A stretch of 64,000 nucleotides of DNA from Blastopirellula sp. J2-11. GTDB lineage: Bacteria > Planctomycetota > Planctomycetia > Pirellulales > Pirellulaceae. The stretch's first letter is position 1; each line of letters opens with the position of its first letter. Both the position numbers and the translations under genes were made by a program. A model generated the notes under the pieces. It saw nothing but the letters and a program-made list of their open reading frames with translations, was not told the origin of the DNA and made no database searches. The stretch is taken from assembly GCF_024584705.1 (NCBI RefSeq), contig NZ_CP097384.1:1-64000 (forward strand), given 5' to 3'. Shown here in pieces: positions 52,006 through 60,894 of the stretch.

Positions 52006-52539
52006 ATGACCTCTTTTGAGCGCGCCAGCGGGGATCCAATCGATCGCCGGCCGCCCCCCGAATTAGCCTTCTGGGCTTGCTTGGCAATGATGACCGCGAT
52101 GGGGGTAGTTGGCCTGATCATCGGGATCGCCTTCAGCTTTTGGCGCGAACCATCCGACGACACGGCATGGGGCGAGACCGTGCTGGCGATCCTGATCCTG
52201 TCGGCGCCGGTGCTGATGCCGGCGGCGATGCTCTATAGGAGCGTCTTCTGCCGTTCTCGCCTGGCGGCCGCGGCGATGACCGTGTGCCTGTGCATTGTTA
52301 GCATCGGGGCCTTTTTCGGCATGTTAGCGGCGACGTTCTACTCAGAGGCTGCGACGGCGACTTTGCTGGTCGTGTTTGGGATCGCGCTGCGCGTTGGACA
52401 TCTTAACTCGTGCTGGTACAGCGTGTTAGAGCAAGATGACGTCGCACCGCAGTCGCAGTTTCGTCGTTTGGACTTGGGGCTCGCACTGCTGTCGGTGGTG
52501 CTCATGATGACGGTTGCGGCATGGACCTGGACGAGATAG
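52006..52539 (+). CDS. Small membrane protein, first of a paralogous pair
   Basis: A 177-residue protein with about five hydrophobic segments, a Pro-rich N-terminal region (RRPPPELAFWACL) and the loop AMLYRSVFCRS. It resembles the next protein in the same order: P-rich start with 'ELxFW', two helices, then 'MLYRSVF'. No known function. The ATG at 52006 is a best choice; GTGGA lies just upstream. It is divergent from gyrA. Confidence 0.6.
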   Translation: MTSFERASGDPIDRRPPPELAFWACLAMMTAMGVVGLIIGIAFSFWREPSDDTAWGETVLAILILSAPVLMPAAMLYRSVFCRSRLAAAAMTVCLCIVSIGAFFGMLAATFYSEAATATLLVVFGIALRVGHLNSCWYSVLEQDDVAPQSQFRRLDLGLALLSVVLMMTVAAWTWTR

Positions 52540-53027
52540 ACGAAACGCCCCAGCATCGGCCTCCGCGCGAGCTGGTCTTTTGGACGGTGCTATTTCAAAT
52601 CACCTCGCTAGCGTACGTCGGCTTTCGCATCGGCGCTAGTCTCCGCCAATACCTGCTTTGGGGCGAAAGTATGGTTCCGATGATCTCGGTTCCCATTTCG
52701 CTGGTGGTCGTTGTCATCATGCTCTACCGCAGCGTTTTCTGGCGTGACTATCAGTCGATCACTTGGATTTTGCCGTTGGTATTTGGGATAATCTGGCTGA
52801 GTGCCGTTTTGAGTGACGTGCCTACGCTGAATTCAATCATGTTGACGATCGTCTTCATCCTGCTCGCTCGCTTGGTCTATCTGGAATATCGCTGGCAGCA
52901 ATATCTGTTGAAGAACAGCGTGCCGCCGCGAAGTGGATTTACGGTGTGGGATATGATGATGGCCATTGTAGGAATTTCCATCGTCTTGGCCGCCGCTCGG
53001 TACATTTTGTCGGATCCCTGGTTCTAA
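52521..53027 (+). CDS. Small membrane protein, second of a paralogous pair
   Basis: A 168-residue protein with about five hydrophobic segments and the shared features RPPRELVFWTVL and VIMLYRSVFWRD. Its ATG lies within the 3' end of the previous gene (19-bp overlap), so the pair is translationally coupled. It probably arose by tandem duplication and divergence. Function unknown. Confidence 0.65.
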   Translation: MDLDEIDETPQHRPPRELVFWTVLFQITSLAYVGFRIGASLRQYLLWGESMVPMISVPISLVVVVIMLYRSVFWRDYQSITWILPLVFGIIWLSAVLSDVPTLNSIMLTIVFILLARLVYLEYRWQQYLLKNSVPPRSGFTVWDMMMAIVGISIVLAAARYILSDPWF

Positions 53028-53188
53028 CCCCCCTGGCGGCGTCTCATTCTGAGAATCTTTGCTGCCGATCTGACAACAAATTCTTTGTCCCCGCTGTCCG
53101 CTTATTCGGATAACCGGCAATCTCTTGCTAGATCGCCAGTGATTTGGCTTTCTACCCGGTTTTCGACGACTGGCGCGGCAATTGCCTT

Positions 53189-53206
53189 TTGTTCGCCGGC
53201 GAACAA
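53189..53206. promoter_or_regulatory. 18-bp perfect palindrome upstream of the next gene
   Basis: TTGTTCGCCGGCGAACAA is a perfect palindrome about 70 bp before the ATG at 53278. It could be a dimeric-repressor operator; as RNA it could form a short hairpin. Confidence 0.4.
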
Positions 53207-53277
53207 CAACGCGTGGAAACGACTTTCAACGCACAACGCGGCAAGAAGCCTCAACCTTCCGATAGGAGACTGAGGCG

Positions 53278-53808
53278 ATGTTATTAGTCAAACACCTGGT
53301 CGTCATTGTAGGACTGACCGCATTAGGATTCGCCGTACCGATCGCCCATCCGTTGCGTGAGACCTCGTGGAGCAAAGCGACCGCTCCTTATCAGGTAGCT
53401 CCGGCATCGGCGCTGGAAATCGCAACGGCCGAAGCAAGCTCGCTGATCGTCGGCGCGCGAGAGTTCGCAATGCAACTGCGCGGCGAAACGATCGACCACT
53501 GGGATGATCTCGCGACGAGTCGCTTTGAAATGATGAGCGATTCCGAGCATGGAGCGCTCGGCTTGGCGATCCGTTGGAGCCTGCTGATGTCGGTCGCCTA
53601 TCTGGCGCTGCAATTAGCGACCCTCTTTTTCGGCGTCCTCGCGAGAGCGAATTATCTAGCGAACATCGCGATCATCGGCGGGATCGTTCTGTTTCTGACC
53701 GGCAGCATGCCGGCGGCCGGCTTGCTGGCGATCGCGATCGGCATGATCCTGAAGCTGGGCCAGATCTTAGATCACTTCACGACGGTGAAACCAGCGGCGG
53801 AGTTTTAG
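53278..53808 (+). CDS. Membrane protein, unknown function
   Basis: A 176-residue protein. An N-terminal hydrophobic segment (VVIVGLTALGFAVPIA) may be a signal or anchor. A soluble stretch of about 70 residues follows, then three further hydrophobic segments (SLLMSVAYLALQLATLFFGVL, IAIIGGIVLFL, AAGLLAIAIGMILKLG). AGGAG stands nine bases ahead of the ATG. No family recognised. An 18-bp palindrome lies upstream. Confidence 0.6.
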   Translation: MLLVKHLVVIVGLTALGFAVPIAHPLRETSWSKATAPYQVAPASALEIATAEASSLIVGAREFAMQLRGETIDHWDDLATSRFEMMSDSEHGALGLAIRWSLLMSVAYLALQLATLFFGVLARANYLANIAIIGGIVLFLTGSMPAAGLLAIAIGMILKLGQILDHFTTVKPAAEF

Positions 53809-53824
53809 AACTCTGCGGCTGAAA

Positions 53825-54658
53825 TCAAACGATGTCGCGCAGGCCGGACTTCTCATCCGGAACCGCCGGTACGACGTAGCCTTGATGTCCCGCTTCGTTT
53901 CGCGTGTTGCGTCCGATCAAGAACTTGCCAGGGGCGATGCCGACAACCCCCAGCGAACAGTCATAGTTCCAGCGACCGAGCATTTTGAAATCAGCGTCGG
54001 TTTTGATTAACTCGGCCGGATTGCCATAGCAGCCGAACCACCAGTGTTCGTCATGAAAATTGGCCGTTTGAATCCCCAGCAGCGAGTACTTGCTGTCGAT
54101 CACGTGTCGCGTTACGAAGTTGAGATCGGCGTCGTACTCATAGACGTAATTTTCTTCGATCCCCGGCGGCAGCCCGCCGACCACGTAGAAATGGCCGTTG
54201 CGATGACTCATGCCGCCGGCGCCGTGAACCACTTCGGGAGTTGCGATGCGATCTAGCTCGCGCAGCGACTCGGCGTCATAGATGTAAACCCAAGAGTCGG
54301 CCGAGCCGGCTGGCTGGTTGAATTTTCCCAGGTTCACGGCGACATAGATCTTGCCGTCGGCAAAACAAAGATCGCCGTGGTGGCTGGCGACCGGAATCTG
54401 CTTCACGATTTGTCCAGCGGCGTCGGTTTTCACCAGTTGGTCGGTGAAGGGCCAAAAGAGGTGACCGCGGTCGTCGACGCAGATTCCTTGCAAGTGTGCA
54501 GGGTAGCTGCCGGCGCAAGTAACTTTCTTAAACAGGGGTTCGATACGACTTTCGGCCAGCAGCGACGTTCCGGAGTAACCGGCGCCGGCTAGCAATGCGG
54601 CGCTTTGCAAAAATCGACGGCGAGGAATCAACGAAGCGGTAAGAGAATCGGGTGACAT
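53825..54658 (-). CDS. Tat-exported protein, possibly beta-propeller
   Basis: A 277-residue protein with a twin-arginine signal (PRRRFLQSAALLAGAGYSG). The mature part repeats short beta-strand units typical of propeller-like proteins, such as GICVDDRGHLFWP, DLCFADGKIYVAVN, and WVYIYDAESLRELDRI. No catalytic motif is evident. It is convergent with the previous membrane-protein gene. Folding and role are inferred. Confidence 0.65.
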   Translation of the reverse strand: MSPDSLTASLIPRRRFLQSAALLAGAGYSGTSLLAESRIEPLFKKVTCAGSYPAHLQGICVDDRGHLFWPFTDQLVKTDAAGQIVKQIPVASHHGDLCFADGKIYVAVNLGKFNQPAGSADSWVYIYDAESLRELDRIATPEVVHGAGGMSHRNGHFYVVGGLPPGIEENYVYEYDADLNFVTRHVIDSKYSLLGIQTANFHDEHWWFGCYGNPAELIKTDADFKMLGRWNYDCSLGVVGIAPGKFLIGRNTRNEAGHQGYVVPAVPDEKSGLRDIV

Positions 54659-54730
54659 GAGGAATCGAACCAGCGAGGGGAGGCAGGCGTGCAGCAGGAG
54701 CGAAGATGCAAGTAGAACGAGTCTTCGATA

Positions 54731-55183
54731 CTATTGCAAATCGAAAGCCAGGTTATTCCCATTGGGGCCAACGGTCGCCGTTAGTCCCGAAGTTTTGGCT
54801 TTGCTATAGCGCACCGGCAGGAGGCTTTTGAGAGGAGGCGAAACGCCGTCAGGTAAGTCTACCGGCGCGTCTTCATATTTGACGATCGCCACTTTGTAAG
54901 AGCCTTCTTCAGCGCCGTCGCCAGTCACGTAGGTCGTCAAACGAAAGTTGCCGTTCGCGTCGGTGCGTCCGACGGCGCTATGTTCCTCGTTAACCCCCTG
55001 AAACATCAGCATCGCGCCCTCCAGCGGTTCGCTTTTCAGGGTGACGACCCCAGTGACGGGAACCGTGGGAGGAAAGGCAGAGGGTTTGCTAAAGCATCCG
55101 ATCGCCGCTCCAGGTAATATCGCCAAGCAGATCCAGGCGAGCGGCGACCACTGGGCAGGACGCGGCGATTTTTCGACGTACAT
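54731..55183 (-). CDS. Lipoprotein with carboxypeptidase-regulatory-like domain
   Basis: A 150-residue predicted lipoprotein (lipobox Cys in PGAAIGCFS) with one transthyretin/CarboxypepD-regulatory-like Ig domain: VPVTGVVTLKSEPLEGAMLMFQ, GRTDANGNFRLTTY, and EGSYKVAIVKY. Such proteins commonly follow DUF1559 genes in planctomycetes, as here. The ATG at 55183 has AAGGA eight bases upstream. Function unknown. Confidence 0.8.
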   Translation of the reverse strand: MYVEKSPRPAQWSPLAWICLAILPGAAIGCFSKPSAFPPTVPVTGVVTLKSEPLEGAMLMFQGVNEEHSAVGRTDANGNFRLTTYVTGDGAEEGSYKVAIVKYEDAPVDLPDGVSPPLKSLLPVRYSKAKTSGLTATVGPNGNNLAFDLQ

Positions 55184-55239
55184 AGATCGATTCCTTCTTA
55201 TCAAAAAGGGGAAACAAATGAAAATCGCTGCGTGCGAAG

Positions 55240-56280
55240 CTAGTTGCCGGTGATGACTTCGCCGCCAGAAATCGAGCCAAGCGACCCGAAAACGCCGTAG
55301 GGGCTGGGACCTGAAAAGCCATGACTACGCGTCTCGCTGGTGTCCCCAGTATCGATGGTGTCGGCCAGAAACCGCACCGATCCATCCAGCAGCACCGCGT
55401 TAACGCCGCCGGGATGTTCGCTGCTGGGAGAGAAGACGCCGTATTCGCCGTCGCGTGCGTTCGGAGCGTTCGGCGCTAAGACGGCGTTAAAGCCGGCAAA
55501 GTGGACATGCCCTCGCGTTCCCCACGAGCCGAAGCGGCAATTAGCCGAGAGACCTGCCGAAAAGTAACGTCCATCCGTCGTGGTCAACGCCAACGAAGGG
55601 TTATCGCGCAGTCCAGAAACGACGGCCATGCAGCGGCGATGATCGGTCGAGTTGGCGGTCGTGGTAAAATTCGTGTAGGGCTGACGAAGACGTTCGCTCA
55701 TCGCCAGCGTGTTGCTCAGGCCATCGGTAACCTCAGCCAGACGAACCCAACGAAGATAACTGAACGGACCTCGTGAACGAGTTGCCAGCGGCGCTGACGA
55801 CGTCGAACCGTCGTTCGTTTCAGTCATGTCATCCCCTTTGTTGAACGCATAGTTCACCAAACGCGCTTCGCGTGCGCCGGTCAGGTCTCCGCCGGGATCT
55901 GACGGACAGCGAAGCGAATTGGGGAAGCCGTCATATCCAGACCAGGTGCTGAGCGCATCGGGGAAGGGATCGATACCATTGTCCGGGTCGCCGGCGGCGA
56001 TGCGATCGTAAAACGCGCTTTGTTCCAAGAAGGGAAACAGCGGGATGTAGCCGCTTACACGATTGATTGTTTTGCGAGCCGGTAAAGAGCGATGCGTGTC
56101 ATGATAGTTGTGCAGCGCTAATCCTAGCTGCTTTAAGTTATTACTGCATTGCATTCGTCGAGCTGCTTCGCGCGCCGCTTGCACCGCAGGCAGCAATAGT
56201 GCGATTAGTACGCCGATGATGGCGATCACCACCAAAAGCTCAACCAGCGTGAATCCGCGGCGGGACTTGTCAATGTTCAT
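55240..56280 (-). CDS. DUF1559 prepilin-like protein
   Basis: A 346-residue protein of the DUF1559 family, abundant in planctomycetes and of unknown function. The N-terminus is a type IV pilin-like cleavage site and helix ([36 protein letters not shown]). DUF1559 hallmarks follow: [34 protein letters not shown], and near the end [23 protein letters not shown] with AGGA five bases upstream. The gene is followed by a lipoprotein gene of the type often paired with it. Confidence 0.95.
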   Translation of the reverse strand: MNIDKSRRGFTLVELLVVIAIIGVLIALLLPAVQAAREAARRMQCSNNLKQLGLALHNYHDTHRSLPARKTINRVSGYIPLFPFLEQSAFYDRIAAGDPDNGIDPFPDALSTWSGYDGFPNSLRCPSDPGGDLTGAREARLVNYAFNKGDDMTETNDGSTSSAPLATRSRGPFSYLRWVRLAEVTDGLSNTLAMSERLRQPYTNFTTTANSTDHRRCMAVVSGLRDNPSLALTTTDGRYFSAGLSANCRFGSWGTRGHVHFAGFNAVLAPNAPNARDGEYGVFSPSSEHPGGVNAVLLDGSVRFLADTIDTGDTSETRSHGFSGPSPYGVFGSLGSISGGEVITGN

Positions 56281-56524
56281 GAATTCCTAACGAAAACTGC
56301 GTGGCCAAAGGCGAAAAAGCGTAGCAATTCGCCTGCGAATTACGTCAATTAGCCTGCAGTATATGCGCGTTCGATCGGATCGCAATCTTTCTGGAAAACA
56401 GATGCTGGAAATTCATCAGGTCTTCAAAAGAGATATGCGAACTCTTCACGAAATCAAGAGTTTTGGCATGTTTTTAGAGGGGAAAAAGGTTGATCGCACC
56501 GGCTTGGCGACCTGAGATAGGATG

Positions 56525-57247
56525 CTACTCGCCATCGACCTTCTCAACTCTCCCCAGTACGCAACGAAAACCAACCGCGTCATCCGTCGCTGCGGCGGCG
56601 AGCTTTTGTGCCGACGCAGACAGGCAATCTTCGGGCGGCGATTTCCAGCTTCCGCCGCGCACATAGGCGGTTATTGGCTTGCCGTTGGTCGTCTTGTCAG
56701 CCAACGTCCATTCGGCCAGATAGCCGTGCATGTCGTACAGACCCCAGGCATTCGGCTTCTTCGCGCCGACCGGCGGGTCATTACCGGCGGCGTTGCCGCT
56801 GAACCAAGCGTAGTCCCCCAGATCCGATTCGTCGTCGCCGAAGTGATATTGGGTGGTCGTGCCGGCGCGGCAGCAATACTCCCACTCGGTCTTGGTTGGC
56901 AGACGAACCACTTGATCGGCGTCGATCAGCTTTGCGTCGCGCAGCAGCGTCGTCACTTTTTCGCAGAACGCTTCCGCATCGGCCAGCGAGGTCATCTCGA
57001 CCGAGTTGCGCGCTCCTTTCCAGCGAGACGGATTGGCGCCGATCACCGCCTCGTAAAGGTCTTGGGTCGTCTCATAACGGGCCATCGCAAAATCTTGAAA
57101 CGGCAGCAAAGTTTTTTGCTTGTCATCTTCGCCCTGGATCGGTGAGATCATCACAAACTCGCTACGAAATTGCTGCAGCAGCTTCAAAGTTGCGTCATCA
57201 GCCGGAGCGGCGACGACGGCAAGTACTAAACAGATTGAAACATGCAT
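56525..57247 (-). CDS. FGE-sulfatase-fold (SUMF1-like) protein, probably not catalytic
   Basis: A 240-residue exported protein with the formylglycine-generating-enzyme fold. After a short signal (VSICLVLAVVAAPA) come ARYETTQDLYEAVIGANPSRWKG, RLPTKTEWEYCCRAG near residue 128, and NAWGLYDMHGYLAEW near 170. The active-site region reads RGGSWKSPPEDC. Aligned with true FGEs (GGSYMC....C), the first catalytic Cys is replaced and the second kept. So it is probably a binding or structural protein. The ATG at 57247 trims a non-homologous extension. It is divergent from ald. Confidence 0.85.
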   Translation of the reverse strand: MHVSICLVLAVVAAPADDATLKLLQQFRSEFVMISPIQGEDDKQKTLLPFQDFAMARYETTQDLYEAVIGANPSRWKGARNSVEMTSLADAEAFCEKVTTLLRDAKLIDADQVVRLPTKTEWEYCCRAGTTTQYHFGDDESDLGDYAWFSGNAAGNDPPVGAKKPNAWGLYDMHGYLAEWTLADKTTNGKPITAYVRGGSWKSPPEDCLSASAQKLAAAATDDAVGFRCVLGRVEKVDGE

Positions 57248-57487
57248 GGCGATCTCGGCGGGAAAAAGCGCAAATCGGGCTAGGGGTCGTTGTACTCTAC
57301 GCTCGGCTATTTGCAAGTTTCGCTCGAGAGGGCGACGCTTTTCCGGGCGATTGATTTGGATTTCGCGCAAATCGGTCTTGTAATTGCGCGGCCTGGCTAG
57401 CGGCCTTCTATCCTCTGCGGCGGAAAACCGCCAAAATGGGCGATTGCCCCGGTTCTTTGATAACCAATCCGTTCGAGGAGAGAGTCG

Positions 57488-58600
57488 GTGATTGTTGGAA
57501 TTCCCCGCGAAGTCAAAAGAGATGAATATCGTGTCGCCATTTTGCCGGTTGGCGTGGAAGAACTGACCCGGGCCGGACATCGCGTCCTGGTGCAAGCCGG
57601 CGCCGGCGACGGTTCGGGAATTCCGGACGCAGACTATGTCGCCAGCGGCGGCGTGATGGTCGATGACGCCGCGACGATCTTCGGCGAAGCCGACATGATC
57701 ATGAAAGTCAAAGAGCCGCAGCCGGAAGAGTTTCCGCTGATTCGCGCCGGTCAAACGATCTTCACCTACTTCCACTTCGCCGCCAGTCTAGAACTGACCG
57801 AAGCGATGCTCCACAGCGGCGCGATCTGCATCGCCTACGAAACGTTGCGGGATAGCGCCGGTCGACTGCCGCTGTTGACCCCGATGAGCGAAGTCGCCGG
57901 ACGGATGAGCGTACAAGAAGGCGCCAAGTATCTGGAGCGTCCGCAAATGGGCCGCGGCATTTTGCTCGGCGGCGTCCCCGGCGTTAAACCGGCTCACATC
58001 ACCATCTTGGGCGGCGGGATCGTCGGCGCGAATGCAGCCAAGATTGCGGCCGGCTTTCAGGCTGACGTCAACATTCTCGACATCAATATGGATCGACTTC
58101 GCTATCTGGATGATGTGATGGCCGCCAATGTCAATGTGCTCTACAGCGATCGCCATGTGATCCGCGAGCAATTGCGGTTGGCCGACCTGGTGATCGGCGC
58201 CGTGCTGATTCCCGGCGCCAAAGCGCCCAATCTGGTGACCCGCGAAGATCTAAAAATCATGAAGCCCGGCAGCGTGATCATCGACGTTGCAGTCGATCAG
58301 GGGGGATGTGTCGAAACGACGAAACCGACCACCCACAGCGATCCCACCTATATGATTGAAGACGTCGTCCACTACTGCGTGGCGAACATGCCGGGCGCAG
58401 TTGGCCGAACCAGCACCTTCGCACTGTGCAATGTCACGTTGCGGTGGGCGCTGGAGATCGCCAATTTGGGCGCCGAAAAAGCGGCTTCCCTTTCGGTTCC
58501 GCTGGCTACGGCGATGAACATCTGTCGGGGGGAAGTGACCCACGAGCCGGTTGCGAAAACGTTCGGCATGTCTTACAGTCCAAAGTTTGACTGTAACTAG
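57488..58600 (+). CDS. ald: Alanine dehydrogenase
   Basis: Interconverts L-alanine and pyruvate with NAD. The 370-residue length is typical. Marks: IGIPREVKRDEYRVA-type N-terminus, catalytic Lys in MKVKEPQPEEF near 75, His in FTYFHFAAS near 96, and NAD site ITILGGGIVGANAAKIAAGF near 170. GTG start with GAGGAGAG upstream. purE follows after 24 bp. Confidence 0.96.
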   Translation: MIVGIPREVKRDEYRVAILPVGVEELTRAGHRVLVQAGAGDGSGIPDADYVASGGVMVDDAATIFGEADMIMKVKEPQPEEFPLIRAGQTIFTYFHFAASLELTEAMLHSGAICIAYETLRDSAGRLPLLTPMSEVAGRMSVQEGAKYLERPQMGRGILLGGVPGVKPAHITILGGGIVGANAAKIAAGFQADVNILDINMDRLRYLDDVMAANVNVLYSDRHVIREQLRLADLVIGAVLIPGAKAPNLVTREDLKIMKPGSVIIDVAVDQGGCVETTKPTTHSDPTYMIEDVVHYCVANMPGAVGRTSTFALCNVTLRWALEIANLGAEKAASLSVPLATAMNICRGEVTHEPVAKTFGMSYSPKFDCN

Positions 58601-58624
58601 CACAGACGCGTGAGAGAGCAAGCG

Positions 58625-59143
58625 ATGAGCGAGAAATCTGCAGCCGTGAAAGTCGGCATTATCATGGGAAGCGACAGCGATTGGCCCAAAATCAAAGGCG
58701 CCGCCGCGGCGCTCGACGAATTTGGGGTTGGTTACGAAGTTCGCGTGATGAGCGCCCATCGAACTCCGCATGTCGTCGGCGAATATGCGATGACGGCGGT
58801 AGACCGCGGTTTGAAGGTCGTGATCGCCGCCGCTGGCGGAGCGGCTCACCTGGCCGGCGTGGTCGCCGCGCACACCACGTTGCCGGTGATCGGTTTGCCG
58901 GTGCCGACGGCCGAATTGGGCGGGCTCGACTCGCTGCTTTCAACCGTGCAGATGCCGGGCGACGTTCCGGTCGCCAGTATGGCGGTTGGAATGGGCGGAC
59001 CGCGCAACGCCGGTTTGTTCGCCGTCCAGATTTTGTCACTCTCCGACGCCGACCTGGCGACCAAGTTCGCTGCGTTCAAAACGGGCCTGGCCGATAAGAT
59101 CGCCGCCAAAGACGCCAAGTTGCAAGAGTCGTTGGCGAAGTAA
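58625..59143 (+). CDS. purE: N5-carboxyaminoimidazole ribonucleotide mutase PurE
   Basis: Purine-synthesis enzyme that moves the carboxyl group of N5-CAIR to CAIR. GSDSDWPKIKGAA near residue 15, MSAHRTP near 43 with the catalytic His, and AAAGGAAHLAGVVAAHTTLPVIGLPVP near 70 are diagnostic. The 172-residue length fits a class I PurE. The ATG at 58625 (MSEKSAA) is chosen over an earlier GTG. No purK is beside it. mtnA follows after 14 bp. Confidence 0.96.
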   Translation: MSEKSAAVKVGIIMGSDSDWPKIKGAAAALDEFGVGYEVRVMSAHRTPHVVGEYAMTAVDRGLKVVIAAAGGAAHLAGVVAAHTTLPVIGLPVPTAELGGLDSLLSTVQMPGDVPVASMAVGMGGPRNAGLFAVQILSLSDADLATKFAAFKTGLADKIAAKDAKLQESLAK

Positions 59144-59157
59144 CCCACGAGAAGCAG

Positions 59158-60234
59158 ATGCAGACCGAACTAACGGCCGACGTAGAACCGATTCGCTTCC
59201 ACGGTCAGACCGACGGTACGCTTGATCTGATTGATCAAACGTTGTTGCCGGTCGAGTTGACCTTGATTACTTGCCGCGACGTCGAAACCGTTTGGGAAGC
59301 GATCAAGTTGCTGCGCGTCCGTGGAGCGCCGGCGATCGGCATCTCCGCCGCTTACGGCGTTGTGATCGGGATGCAAACGGTGGGTGACGAGGACGCCGCT
59401 GCGTTTTGGAAACGCTTGGACGAAGTCTCCGACTATCTGGCCGGCAGTCGGCCGACGGCGGTCAATTTGTTTTGGGCGCTCGATCGGATGAAGCGCGTCG
59501 CGCACGAGCTGCGCGACTCCGGCGCGTCGATCCCCGATATTCGCGTCGCCTTGCTCGAAGAAGCGAAAGCGATTCATGCCGAAGATCGCGAGATCTGCCG
59601 CGCGATCGGTCGGCATGGCGCCGCCGCACTCTCGGGAGCTGCTAACTTTCTCACGCATTGCAACGCCGGCGGTTTGGCGACCGCCGACTATGGGACGGCG
59701 CTGGCCGTCTTCTTTACGTTGCAAGATGACGGCAAAGATTTGCACGTCTTCGTCGACGAGACCCGACCGCTGTTGCAAGGCGCTCGCCTGACGGCGTGGG
59801 AATTGTCGCAGCGAAAAATCCGCGCGACGTTGATTTGCGATTCAATGGCCGCTCAGGTAATGCGAGAAGGTCGCGTGGAAGCGATCGTTACCGGCGCTGA
59901 TCGAATCGCGGCCAACGGCGACTCGGCCAACAAGATCGGCACCTACTCGTTGGCGGTCTTGGCTAAGGCGCACGGGATTCCGTTTTACATCGCAGCGCCG
60001 ATCAGCACTTTTGATATGGCGATCGAATCGGGAGACGAGATTCCGATCGAAGAACGAGCCGCCGAAGAAATCACGCACGGCTTCGGTCGCCAAACCGCGC
60101 CGGCCGGCATCGACGTTTATAATCCGGCGTTCGACGTCACTCCTGCCGAGTTGATCGCCGGAATCATCACCGAGCGGGGAGTGATCTCGCCGGTGACGCG
60201 AGAGATGGTCGCCCAGATGTTTGCGGCGAAATAG
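59158..60234 (+). CDS. mtnA: S-methyl-5-thioribose-1-phosphate isomerase
   Basis: First isomerase of methionine salvage, converting methylthioribose-1-phosphate to methylthioribulose-1-phosphate. LRVRGAPAIGISAAYG near residue 57, LTHCNAGGLATADYGTAL near 160 with the catalytic Cys, and TGADRIAANGDSANKIGTYSLA near 240 are conserved. The 358-residue length is typical. It follows purE at 14 bp. No other mtn genes are in the window. Confidence 0.95.
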   Translation: MQTELTADVEPIRFHGQTDGTLDLIDQTLLPVELTLITCRDVETVWEAIKLLRVRGAPAIGISAAYGVVIGMQTVGDEDAAAFWKRLDEVSDYLAGSRPTAVNLFWALDRMKRVAHELRDSGASIPDIRVALLEEAKAIHAEDREICRAIGRHGAAALSGAANFLTHCNAGGLATADYGTALAVFFTLQDDGKDLHVFVDETRPLLQGARLTAWELSQRKIRATLICDSMAAQVMREGRVEAIVTGADRIAANGDSANKIGTYSLAVLAKAHGIPFYIAAPISTFDMAIESGDEIPIEERAAEEITHGFGRQTAPAGIDVYNPAFDVTPAELIAGIITERGVISPVTREMVAQMFAAK

Positions 60235-60529
60235 CTGGCGCTTCGCGCGAAACCGACATCTCCGCTGGATGCGAAGCCGCCAATCGCGGCGGCTGCGTAA
60301 TCCCCTCTCGCGGCGCAAGCAAGATCATCCAAGTCGTGACAAACGCCGCAACTTGAACCCAGCGCCGCCAATCTAGGTCGGACTCGACCAATGCAAATAC
60401 CGGGGAAGGGGAAGTGTAGAGGGTTTCCTCCCAGAGTAATTGCCCAGCGCCGTTTGGGAAGGATAATTCGCTGGCGGCAGGAAACAAGAACCAACACGAC
60501 ACTAGAGCGCTTTTCAGCAAGCTGAACAA
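60167..60529 (-). CDS. Possible small exported protein overlapping mtnA tail
   Basis: A 120-codon frame with a signal-like start (SLLKSALVSCWFLFPA) and a hydrophobic segment (VQVAAFVTTWMILLA). Its start is TTG, with AGGAG at about six bases, which favours translation. It overlaps the 3' end of mtnA by 68 bp antisense, and no family is recognised, so it is listed tentatively. Confidence 0.35.
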   Translation of the reverse strand: MFSLLKSALVSCWFLFPAASELSFPNGAGQLLWEETLYTSPSPVFALVESDLDWRRWVQVAAFVTTWMILLAPREGITQPPRLAASHPAEMSVSREAPAISPQTSGRPSLASPARSLPAR

Positions 60530-60561
60530 AGAGTCTCCTGTCGTCTAGCTTCTCCCCAAAA

Positions 60562-60655
60562 ATCAGCCGCACGGCGTTAGCCGCGGTTTCTGACAGGAAC
60601 TCTTTGTCGACGGAAAATTGGAGACAAAAACCGCGGCTAACGCCGTGCGGCTGAT
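60562..60655. repeat. 94-bp palindrome related to the core of the 175-bp element
   Basis: Perfect 28-bp arms (60562-60589 and 60628-60655) starting ATCAGCCGCACGGCGTTAGC and its inverse. The same word occurs once inside each 175-bp element, where the opposing arm has diverged. CTAG ends are not present here. Confidence 0.8.
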
Positions 60656-60733
60656 GTCGATACGTGCCGCGCAGCACCGTCTTCACTTTCAATCGTTGGA
60701 AAATCAAAATGGGTCAGCTAGCAGGAAACCGCT

Positions 60734-60827
60734 CTAGCCCGCCAGCGCGAGCGAGGGAATACGGCTCGCCACTTCAATCCGTGTTAGGATCGCCAACTCT
60801 ATTCCCTCGCTGGCGCTGGCGGGCTAG
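60734..60827. mobile_element. 94-bp palindromic element, copy 2
   Basis: Bounded by CTAG, ends CTAGCCCGCCAGCGC and its inverse. It aligns with the reverse complement of the element at 30364-30451, including an internal CACTTCAATCCGTGTT. As at 30 kb, it lies beside a member of the other repeat family. Confidence 0.8.
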
Positions 60828-60894
60828 TGTTTGAGTCTCTGGGCAGTTCATCAGGCCCAGGCCTAAACTACCGCTCTCGGCTTTCCGCTTTTCT

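Larger units (their letters stand above)
60530..60894. other. Intergenic region with two palindromic elements
   Basis: About 365 bp. The two palindromes at 60562-60655 and 60734-60827 fill about half of it. No gene is seen. A short unpaired stretch leads to the end of the M32 carboxypeptidase gene. Confidence 0.5.
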
